Assembly: GCA_944376035.1 (NCBI GenBank)
Contig: CALWBJ010000128.1
Span: 1-5,382 of the forward strand
Direction of reading: 5' to 3'
From: an uncultured Clostridia bacterium
GTDB taxonomy: Bacteria > Bacillota > Clostridia > Christensenellales > Borkfalkiaceae
Length of the DNA stretch: 5,382 nucleotides
Position 1 is the stretch's first letter, and each line of letters starts with the position of its first letter. Shown piece after piece: positions 1-5,188 of the stretch. The translations under genes and the position numbers were made by a program. Below the pieces are notes generated by a model. The model was not told the DNA's origin and made no database searches. It worked only from the letters and a program-made list of their open reading frames with translations.

Positions 1-602
1 CAAGTCGCAACGTAACAGCCGCCAGTTGTCTTGGGGTGATTTTTTCCCAAGAAGCATTTTCCGCCGAATATAATGAAGTTAAGTATAAGTTGCTTATCTT
101 TGAAAGGATACATAATTGCACAGGAAGTATACACTTCTTTTTCGGGCGAAGAAATATTATAATTTAAAAGTCTACATTTTTCATCGTAATAAGTAAAGTC
201 GGGATAATTGGCTTTAAAAACTTTCTTTCCTTCTTTTATCGCTATATCGGACAATCCGGCAGGCACGATATCGGAATCGGCTTGCGCGCTGTAATGGCAA
301 TCATTCATATATTCCGGCAAAGCGGGAACGCTGAAGACATAGGCGTTATACGTAGCGTTAAAAGTGCGTGTATATTCCACGTCGCCCGACGTTTTAAAAC
401 CGTGAAGTTGAGTGCTGAATTCACAGGCTCTTATTGAAAATTCTTTATCCGAACAAACGGTAACGGAACTTTCCGGCGCGGTTTTCAGCCAATCGAGGAA
501 ATAACTTATGTGTTTTACTCGTTCGGGAAGCGTTGCCGCATATTGATTGTAATAGTTTACATAGTATTCTTTGAGTAATTTGAGTGCTTCTGTCTTTTGC
601 AT
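1..602 (-). CDS. Hypothetical protein, 3' end outside window
   Basis: Open reading frame that starts at ATG 602-600 and stays open to the left edge, giving 200 visible codons with no stop; the C-terminus is missing. The start is supported by an AAGGAG Shine-Dalgarno at 617-612 with a 9-nt spacer. The protein begins MQKTEALKLLKEYYVNYYNQ and looks soluble: I see no signal peptide and no clear membrane segment, though residues 171-180 (QLILNFIIFG) form one short hydrophobic strand. It is rich in Tyr and Phe and has seven cysteines (50, 60, 102, 143, 161, 183, 196) without a CxxC pair, so a zinc knuckle is not indicated. I do not recognise the family and assign no function. Codon use resembles the neighbouring genes, so recent transfer is not evident. 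It lies downstream of, and on the same strand as, a terminator and a candidate structured RNA (about 671-841), which could be its regulatory leader. That this is a real gene is fairly sure; its role is unknown. Confidence 0.8.
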   Translation of the reverse strand, partial: MQKTEALKLLKEYYVNYYNQYAATLPERVKHISYFLDWLKTAPESSVTVCSDKEFSIRACEFSTQLHGFKTSGDVEYTRTFNATYNAYVFSVPALPEYMNDCHYSAQADSDIVPAGLSDIAIKEGKKVFKANYPDFTYYDEKCRLLNYNISSPEKEVYTSCAIMYPFKDKQLILNFIIFGGKCFLGKNHPKTTGGCYVAT

Positions 603-670
603 ATGGATATGCTCCTTAATTTATATTCAGGCATTTGCCCGTGATCCGATATAAAGGGTATAAGAGGCAC

Positions 671-704
671 AAAATAAAAGTGCCGCTTTTGCAAGACGGC
701 ACTT
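671..704 (-). terminator. Intrinsic terminator of the candidate RNA / spmAB unit
   Basis: On the minus strand, AAGTGCCG (704-697) pairs perfectly with CGGCACTT (685-678). The intervening 11 nt can extend the helix by CTT/AAG over a bulged U, capped by a GCAA (GNRA-type) tetraloop. The stem is followed directly by TTATTTT (677-671). G+C-rich stem plus U-tract is the standard rho-independent form. It ends the transcript from the promoter at 876-848 and probably also readthrough from spmB. It lies 68 nt upstream of the unknown gene's start codon, so an attenuator role is also possible. Confidence 0.85.
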
Positions 705-841
705 CCGTAAAAATGCACAGCCTCGCTTGTTGCGACACAATAAATACATATTCATACCTTAAAAAAGAATTTGTATGCGAAAATCCGTACACTTTCACCG
801 ATAGTATACTTATTTAAGGTAAAAATATTAAATTGTGTCGC
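671..841 (-). ncRNA. Candidate structured small RNA or regulatory leader
   Basis: No known RNA family was recognised. The transcript is predicted from a consensus promoter (876-848) to an intrinsic terminator (704-671), about 170 nt. Its 5' end, GCGACACAAT (841-832), pairs perfectly over 10 bp with ATTGTGTCGC (741-732). Nested inside, TACCTTAAA (821-813) versus TTTAAGGTA (763-755) gives a second perfect 9-bp stem (these arms are given as read 5'->3' on the minus strand). Between the stems is an A/U-rich internal loop of 10 by 13 nt, and the apical region has a weak hairpin at about 773-792. A linker (731-705) then leads to the terminator. No convincing ORF lies inside. The rod with an internal bubble recalls 6S RNA in outline, but the 110-nt hairpin is shorter than usual for 6S and I see no 6S signature, so that is only a possibility. 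It could instead be an attenuator leader for the gene starting at 602. Structure and promoter are seen; RNA identity and function are inference. Confidence 0.6.
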
Positions 842-847
842 GAGATT

Positions 848-876
848 ATTATATCATGTCTGAAGGAGGCTGTCAA
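848..876 (-). promoter_or_regulatory. Consensus sigma-A promoter for the candidate RNA
   Basis: On the minus strand TTGACA (876-871) and TATAAT (853-848) are both exact consensus and are separated by exactly 17 bp. Upstream, 877-890 reads as an A/T tract resembling an UP element and overlapping the end of spmB. Counting seven bases past the -10 puts +1 at about 841, a G, the first base of the 10-bp stem of the candidate RNA. Such a complete match suggests strong, constitutive transcription, as for stable RNAs. Confidence 0.85.
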
Positions 877-889
877 CGTTTTTTAAAAA

Positions 890-1396
890 TTATAGTATAA
901 GGCATATAAAACACGCAAAAACACAGGACGCAAAAGATGCGACAAGAGAAATAACGATAGGCGTTAAAAGTTTTTTTGTTTTTGCTCCCGCAAAGTAGAC
1001 GGCGGCTATATAAAAGACCGTTTCGCTGCTTCCGTATATAACGCATGCGCATCTTGCAAGGTAACTGTCCACTCCGTATTTGGTAAAGATTTCACTTAAG
1101 ATTGCGAGCGCGCCGCTGCCTGAAAAAGGCTTTATAAGTACAAGTTTTGTAAGTTCTTTAGGTATTCCCAAGATGTTGAATACAGGGGCAAGCAGGTCGG
1201 AGAAAAAATCTGAAAGTCCGCTCATTTCAAATAGTTCGGTCAATACGAAAATGCTAATAAGGTACGGAAAAATACTTACGACAAAAGGTACCGCAGATTT
1301 TGCGCCGTTAGTAAAAGCGTCGTAAGGCTTGACCTTCTTAATTAACGAAAAAATCAGAATTATCAGAAAAAATACTGGAATAAAATATGCGGACAT
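890..1396 (-). CDS. spmB: Spore maturation protein B (nucleoside-recognition/Gate family)
   Basis: 168-residue membrane protein recognised as SpmB from the conserved KPFSGSGALAIL (89-100) and YGSSETVFYIAAVYF (121-135) stretches typical of this family. Hydrophobic segments at about 3-20, 36-54 and 143-168 fit an integral inner-membrane protein; the length is close to that of B. subtilis SpmB. In B. subtilis spmA and spmB are needed for full dehydration of the spore core and heat resistance; the biochemical activity is not settled, and related Gate-domain proteins are linked to transport. The ATG at 1396-1394 overlaps the spmA stop by one base (TAATG), indicating translational coupling; AAAGG lies about 9-10 nt upstream as a modest Shine-Dalgarno. 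The gene ends 13 bp before the -35 box of the next promoter, and no terminator of its own is visible, so its transcript probably runs on to the terminator at 704-671. Homologues also occur in non-spore-formers, so sporulation is not proven by this gene. Confidence 0.92.
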   Translation of the reverse strand: MSAYFIPVFFLIILIFSLIKKVKPYDAFTNGAKSAVPFVVSIFPYLISIFVLTELFEMSGLSDFFSDLLAPVFNILGIPKELTKLVLIKPFSGSGALAILSEIFTKYGVDSYLARCACVIYGSSETVFYIAAVYFAGAKTKKLLTPIVISLVASFASCVFACFICLIL

Positions 1397-1950
1397 TATT
1401 TTTTACCTTTGACGAAGATTTTTACTAACAGAACGCCTATAACGGTGGAGAGTAAAGTGGCTAAAATTGTCGGAAGAATAATATCCGCGGGAGATGCTGA
1501 GCCCATAGAAGTTCTGAGCGCAAGAACGGACGAAGGAATAAGTTGAACGCTTGTCGCATTAATGACGAAAAACATGGTGATGGCATATTCAGTACCCGGA
1601 TATTTTTCAAGTTCCTGAATGGATTTTATGCCCATGGGAGTTGTCGCGCCGCTCATGCCGAGAAGGTTTGCGGAAAGATTCATTGAAATAAAATCGCCTG
1701 CTTTTTCCGGGATAGAGCCGAAAAGGAATCGGTTTACGGGTTTAAAAAGTTTTGCGATTTTATCGGAAAGTCCGGTTTTATCCAAAAGTTCGAAAATACC
1801 CAGCCATACTGCGTAGATAACAACCATTTTAAGGGTGAGATTAAGCGCTTTCTCGCCGCCTGAAAGCATTGCGGAAAGTACGCCGTCGGGATTGGTGCAG
1901 ATTAAAATGCCGACCGAAACGGTAACGGCAAGTCCGAAAATTATATTCAT
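1396..1950 (-). CDS. spmA: Spore maturation protein A (nucleoside-recognition/Gate family)
   Basis: 184-residue membrane protein recognised as SpmA by the conserved region at about 91-116 (NLSANLLGMSGATTPMGIKS and following) and by FFVINATSVQLIPSSVLALR at 127-146. Hydrophobic segments lie at about 1-19, 37-54, 123-143 and 156-178, with a basic C-terminus (KGKK). Length is near that of B. subtilis SpmA. It probably acts with SpmB as a membrane pair in spore core maturation. The ATG at 1950-1948 is the only reasonable start: an in-frame TAA lies two codons upstream. No good Shine-Dalgarno precedes it. A sigma-E-like element (1985-1957) would place the transcript start on or next to the ATG, so a leaderless message is possible. 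spmA is first in its unit; the dacB gene that precedes it in B. subtilis is absent here, replaced by divergent metG. Confidence 0.92.
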   Translation of the reverse strand: MNIIFGLAVTVSVGILICTNPDGVLSAMLSGGEKALNLTLKMVVIYAVWLGIFELLDKTGLSDKIAKLFKPVNRFLFGSIPEKAGDFISMNLSANLLGMSGATTPMGIKSIQELEKYPGTEYAITMFFVINATSVQLIPSSVLALRTSMGSASPADIILPTILATLLSTVIGVLLVKIFVKGKK

Positions 1951-1956
1951 AGTTTA

Positions 1957-1985
1957 ACTTTATGCTGAAATGTGCTTGAATATGA
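1957..1985 (-). promoter_or_regulatory. Sigma-E-like promoter for spmA (tentative)
   Basis: On the minus strand, TCATATT (1985-1979) fits the B. subtilis sigma-E -35 consensus KMATATT fully. After 14 bp comes CATAAAGT (1964-1957), which matches the CATACAHT -10 consensus at six of eight positions. B. subtilis spmAB is expressed in the mother cell under sigma-E, so the placement fits. The start point would fall at about 1950, on the spmA ATG itself, which is unusual. The match is by eye against a remembered consensus, in A+T-rich DNA. Confidence 0.4.
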
Positions 1986-2004
1986 AAGCAAATTGTGCTA
2001 AAAT
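1976..2004 (+). promoter_or_regulatory. Sigma-A promoter for metG
   Basis: TTGAAT (1976-1981) and TAAAAT (1999-2004) are separated by 17 bp, each a 4 or 5 of 6 match to TTGACA/TATAAT. The predicted start at about 2011 leaves a short leader of about 26 nt carrying the Shine-Dalgarno. The -35 box overlaps the -35 of the sigma-E-like element on the other strand, so the two could compete for polymerase. Confidence 0.6.
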
Positions 2005-2021
2005 ATTTAAATATAAAAGTT

Positions 2022-2027
2022 GAGAGG
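2022..2027 (+). promoter_or_regulatory. metG ribosome binding site that decides the TTG start
   Basis: GAGAGG sits 9 nt before TTG 2037-2039. The other in-frame candidate, GTG at 1995, lies inside the predicted -35/-10 spacer, has no purine-rich site before it, and would add 14 residues ahead of the conserved FYITTPIYYPSG start of MetRS. The site therefore supports the TTG. Confidence 0.7.
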
Positions 2028-2036
2028 TACAGCGTT

Positions 2037-4043
2037 TTGAAAGATAAATTTTACATCACAACTCCGATATATTATCCGAGCGGAAACTGGCATATAGGGC
2101 ATTGCTACACAACCGTAATATGCGACGCGGTGGCGAGATTTCAGCGCATGCTCGGAAAAGACGTGTTTTTCCTGACGGGAACCGACGAGCACGGCGCAAA
2201 GATAGAAAAGAAAGCGGCTGAAAAGGGTTGTACGCCGATGGAGTTTATAAATCCTCTTGTAGACGACATTAAATCCATATGGAGTGCGCTTAATATAAAG
2301 TACGACAAGTTTATAAGAACCACCGACGATTATCACGTCAAAGCCATTCAGAAAATATTTAAAACTCTTTATGACAAGGGTGAAATTTATAAATCCGAAT
2401 ATTCGGGCTGGTATTGTACGCCTTGCGAAAGTTTCTGGACTGATACGCAGTTAAAAGACGGAAAATGTCCGGACTGCGGCAGGGAAGTAACGCTCGAAAA
2501 GGAAGAAAGTTATTTTTTCAGGCTTTCAAAATATACCGACAGGATAATGAAATTATACGAGGATAACCCTGAATTTCTCGAACCCAAGTCCAGAGTAAAC
2601 GAAATGGTAAATAACTTCCTTAAACCCGGGCTTCAGGACCTTTGCGTTTCGCGTACTTCTATAAAATGGGGTATACCCGTTGATTTTGACCCTAAACATA
2701 CAGTTTATGTCTGGATAGACGCATTAAGTAATTATATAACCGCGTTGGGCTACGGAAGTGATGACGACAGCCTGTTTAAAAAATACTGGCCTGCCGATCT
2801 TCATTTAATGGGTAAAGAAATAATAAGATTCCATTCAATTATATGGCCTGCAATACTTATGGCTCTCGACCTTCCGCTTCCGAAAAAAGTATACGGGCAC
2901 GGGTGGCTCCTTATCGGCGGAGATAAGTTATCAAAGAGTAAACAAGATAAAGTAAAATATGAACTTACGGATCCCAAGCAACTTGTCAGCCGTTACGGCA
3001 GCGACGCTTTAAGATATTTTCTTTTGCGCGAAATACCTTTCGGTTCGGACGGGGTTTATACGACCGAAAGTTTTATAGGCAGAATAAATTCCGACCTTGC
3101 AAACGATCTCGGCAATCTTGTTTCGAGAACAACCGCGATGATAAATAAATATTTCGGCGGAGTACTTCCTGCTCCCGAAAGTCCAGAGCCTATCGACAAC
3201 GAACTTATATCCATTGCCGAAGGTCTTTATGATAAAGTTGTAAAAGCGATGGAGGCTCCCGACGCTCCGACCGCGCTTATCGAGATATTCAGACTTATTT
3301 CACGAGCAAATAAATATATAGACGAGACTGCGCCTTGGGTACTCGCAAAAGACGAAAATAATAAAAAACGTCTGGGAACCGTAATGTATAATCTTGCCGA
3401 GAGCATAAGGATTGCGGCGGTTTATCTTAAACCTTTCATGACCGAATGTCCCGAGAAAATTCTTGCTGCATTCTCGCTTGAAGGCAAGGATTACGATACT
3501 TTCGATAAAGTAAAAAAATTCGGCGGGCTGAAAGCAGGAACAAAGGTAGACATGATTCCTCATATATTCCCGCGTCTTGATATCACAAAAGAACTTGAAG
3601 AAGTAAAAGCGATTGCAGAAGAGCGTATGAAACGGGAAAAAACAGAAAAAGAGAAAATAAATAATGGCGGTAAACCCGATAGCGGCTCCGATAAACAATC
3701 CGAAAAGCAAGAAAAACCCGAAATAACTTTCGACGATTTTTCCAAAGTGCAATTAAAAGTTGCGCTTGTAACTGCATGCGAAAAGGTTGAAAAGAGTAAA
3801 AAACTTCTTAAACTTACCGTAAAACTCGGCGACGAGACAAGAACAGTCGTCAGCGGCATTTCGGGAGCATACGAACCAGAGCAGATGGTGGGTAAAAAAG
3901 TCGTTATGGTTACAAACCTAAAACCCGCAAAACTTTGCGGAATTATGAGCGAGGGAATGATACTTTGCGCGGAGGACGAAAACGGAGTATTGAGTTATCT
4001 TTCGCCGGAAAAGGACATGCCCGACGGCAGCGGAATATATTAA
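2037..4043 (+). CDS. metG: Methionyl-tRNA synthetase with C-terminal tRNA-binding domain
   Basis: Cytoplasmic class I aminoacyl-tRNA synthetase that charges tRNA-Met with methionine using ATP; 668 residues from the TTG start. Visible in order: FYITTPIYYPSG, the HIGH motif at 19-22, the FLTGTDEHG segment at 45-53, and a zinc knuckle with CTPC (127-130) and CPDC (144-147), a CX2C-X13-CX2C set. Next come NNFLKPGLQDLCVSR, VYVWIDALSNY, the KLSKS form of the KMSKS loop at 297-301, and the anticodon-binding helical domain including YIDETAPWVLAK. A charged, low-complexity linker (about 518-562) leads to an EMAP/Trbp111-type tRNA-binding domain (about 563-668, with VVSGIS and VTNLKPAKLCGIMSEGMIL) that usually mediates dimerisation and tRNA affinity. 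Length and domain order match the B. subtilis MetS type, which has lost these cysteines; the four cysteines here recall the one-knuckle Thermus enzyme. Transcribed from its own sigma-A promoter, divergent from spmA. No fault seen in the reading frame. Confidence 0.97.
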   Translation: MKDKFYITTPIYYPSGNWHIGHCYTTVICDAVARFQRMLGKDVFFLTGTDEHGAKIEKKAAEKGCTPMEFINPLVDDIKSIWSALNIKYDKFIRTTDDYHVKAIQKIFKTLYDKGEIYKSEYSGWYCTPCESFWTDTQLKDGKCPDCGREVTLEKEESYFFRLSKYTDRIMKLYEDNPEFLEPKSRVNEMVNNFLKPGLQDLCVSRTSIKWGIPVDFDPKHTVYVWIDALSNYITALGYGSDDDSLFKKYWPADLHLMGKEIIRFHSIIWPAILMALDLPLPKKVYGHGWLLIGGDKLSKSKQDKVKYELTDPKQLVSRYGSDALRYFLLREIPFGSDGVYTTESFIGRINSDLANDLGNLVSRTTAMINKYFGGVLPAPESPEPIDNELISIAEGLYDKVVKAMEAPDAPTALIEIFRLISRANKYIDETAPWVLAKDENNKKRLGTVMYNLAESIRIAAVYLKPFMTECPEKILAAFSLEGKDYDTFDKVKKFGGLKAGTKVDMIPHIFPRLDITKELEEVKAIAEERMKREKTEKEKINNGGKPDSGSDKQSEKQEKPEITFDDFSKVQLKVALVTACEKVEKSKKLLKLTVKLGDETRTVVSGISGAYEPEQMVGKKVVMVTNLKPAKLCGIMSEGMILCAEDENGVLSYLSPEKDMPDGSGIY

Positions 4044-4190
4044 GCATGGTGAAAACATATTAAAATAATTATACCGCATGAATAAAATTCCAAATATTTT
4101 AATCGGTAAAAATAGATAAAATAAAGATAAATCAAGTAAATAAATTATTATATATATTACGGTAAACTTAAAAAAGAGGATAGAAAAGCA
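4044..4190 (+). other. A+T-rich metG-tatD spacer
   Basis: 147 bp of very A+T-rich sequence. A weak nested inverted repeat is visible: TACCG near 4072 against CGGTA near 4104, with AAAAT/ATTTT inside, but there is no T-run after it on the plus strand, so it is not a convincing terminator. TATATT at 4153-4158 could be a -10 box but lacks a matching -35 box. The only clear signal is the tatD Shine-Dalgarno at 4175-4180. metG and tatD are probably co-transcribed. Confidence 0.5.
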
Positions 4191-4964
4191 ATGTTTACTG
4201 ATACGCACTGTCATTTGCACGATCCCAAGATAGCGGACGTCAGGGCTGTGGTCGGCGAGGCTCTCAATGCGGGCGTTGACAAAATAATTAACATGGGGTG
4301 TTGCCTTGAAACGAGCATGACGGGAAAAGAGTTGGCGGAAAGTTTTAAGAGCGTGTATTTTGCCGCGGGTTATCATCCTTCGGACGCAGATAAATTTTCT
4401 CCCGATACTGCCGACAAAATAAAAGAACTTACTTTACACGAAAAGTGTGTGGCGATAGGCGAAATAGGGCTGGACAGATACTGGAAAGAAAACCCGGATA
4501 TTGAAATTCAGAAAAAATGTTTTGTTTCTCAACTGGAAATAGCAAAAGAGTGTAAACTTCCCGTTTCTATTCACTGTAGGGATGCTACCGAGATTATGCT
4601 TAATATACTTAAATCGAACAAGGATAAACTTTTATACGGCGGAGTTATGCATTGTTTTGCGGGGAGCAAAGAGACGGCAAGAGAACTTCTTAATCTGGGG
4701 CTTTATATATCTTTCGGCGGGACTCTTACTTTTAAGAATGCCGCAAATCTTCTGGAAGTTGCAGAGTTTGTTCCTTTGGAGCGGTGTCTTACCGAAACGG
4801 ACAGTCCTTATCTTGCTCCGCATCCTTTAAGGGGCACTGTAAATCAACCTAAGAACGTAGTTCTTGTCGCGGAAAAACTTGCCGCGTTAAAAAATAAGAG
4901 TACCGCGGAAATTGCAGAGATTGTAAGACAAAATTCTTTAAGATTATTTAAAAAACTCGCATAG
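4191..4964 (+). CDS. tatD: TatD-family metal-dependent nuclease
   Basis: 257-residue cytoplasmic metallohydrolase of the TatD family (TIM-barrel amidohydrolase fold); members are Mg2+-dependent DNases/exonucleases linked to DNA repair and degradation, though the physiological substrate here is inferred. Metal ligands appear in the expected order: TDTHCHLH with His6 and His8, GEIGLD with Glu91, SIHCRDA with His128, MHCFAG with His154, and TETDSPYLAP with Asp204. Length is typical of the family, and the frame is complete from ATG 4191 to TAG 4962-4964. AGAGGA (4175-4180) lies 10 nt before the ATG. It follows metG and precedes rsmA, the order also seen in B. subtilis (metS, yabD, then ksgA further on), so membership of a conserved housekeeping cluster is well supported. 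It corresponds to YabD in B. subtilis. Confidence 0.95.
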   Translation: MFTDTHCHLHDPKIADVRAVVGEALNAGVDKIINMGCCLETSMTGKELAESFKSVYFAAGYHPSDADKFSPDTADKIKELTLHEKCVAIGEIGLDRYWKENPDIEIQKKCFVSQLEIAKECKLPVSIHCRDATEIMLNILKSNKDKLLYGGVMHCFAGSKETARELLNLGLYISFGGTLTFKNAANLLEVAEFVPLERCLTETDSPYLAPHPLRGTVNQPKNVVLVAEKLAALKNKSTAEIAEIVRQNSLRLFKKLA

Positions 4965-5032
4965 TAATTTTTATTTTAAGTAAGTAAATATATAATCTTA
5001 AACGTAATATTTATTGAAAATTCTTTAAAAAA

Positions 5033-5070
5033 CAAAACAAAACCAAAATTTACATTCCGGTTTTGTTTTG
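5033..5070. terminator. Candidate terminator after tatD, 12-bp stem
   Basis: CAAAACAAAACC (5033-5044) and GGTTTTGTTTTG (5059-5070) form a perfect 12-bp inverted repeat with a 14-nt loop. Only four of the pairs are G-C, so the stem is weak. On the plus strand the T-rich 3' arm would itself act as U-tract and would end tatD transcription; on the minus strand the arm is followed by six T (5032-5027), the better canonical form, although no minus-strand gene is nearby. It could also be a bidirectional or RNA-stability hairpin. Confidence 0.5.
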
Positions 5071-5079
5071 AAAAAATTT

Positions 5080-5157
5080 AATCATTGGTAAAAATGATTT
5101 GTAAGTAAAGAATTATTTTCTTTACGATATCAGTATGCGCGGTATTAAAAATAATAT
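5080..5157 (+). repeat. Three small inverted repeats upstream of rsmA
   Basis: After the 12-bp stem, three more hairpins follow in close order: AATCATT/AATGATT (5080-5086 with 5093-5099, 6-nt loop), GTAAAGAA/TTCTTTAC (5105-5112 with 5118-5125, 8 bp, 5-nt loop) and TATTA/TAATA (5143-5147 with 5152-5156, AAAA loop). All are A/T-rich; the 8-bp one is the strongest. They may form a folded rsmA leader, or may arise from base composition. No known riboswitch core was recognised. Confidence 0.4.
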
Positions 5158-5188
5158 ACGGATTTAAAAAAATTTTTTCAGGTAAATA

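Noticed and set aside
431..447. 17-base direct repeat TTATTGAAAATTCTTTA, also at 5011-5027
   Set aside because: One copy is within a coding frame, the other in an A/T-rich spacer, with no shared flanks or second pair; most likely chance in A+T-rich DNA.
616..817. Overlapping 60-codon open frames on both strands between the unknown gene and spmB
   Set aside because: They lie across the terminator and candidate RNA, have no supporting ribosome binding site and no protein-like composition; the RNA signals explain the region better.
671..841. Candidate RNA as 6S RNA, T-box leader or a known riboswitch
   Set aside because: The hairpin is too short for typical 6S, no T-box sequence is present, and I saw no conserved core of the SAM, TPP, purine, lysine or cyclic-di-GMP classes; no family name is justified.
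889..917. A second TATAAT on the minus strand at 894-889, at the end of spmB
   Set aside because: The sequence 17 bp upstream (TGCGTG on the minus strand) is no -35 box; the tract is better read as the A/T-rich region above the main promoter.
3300..4376. Long minus-strand open frames across metG and tatD
   Set aside because: They are antisense shadows of the well-supported metG and tatD genes, without start signals or recognisable protein features.
5099..5128. Possible rsmA promoter TTGTAA, 18 bp, TACGAT
   Set aside because: Each box matches only four of six bases at most positions, the spacer is long, and the element falls within the 8-bp hairpin; several equally weak candidates exist nearby.
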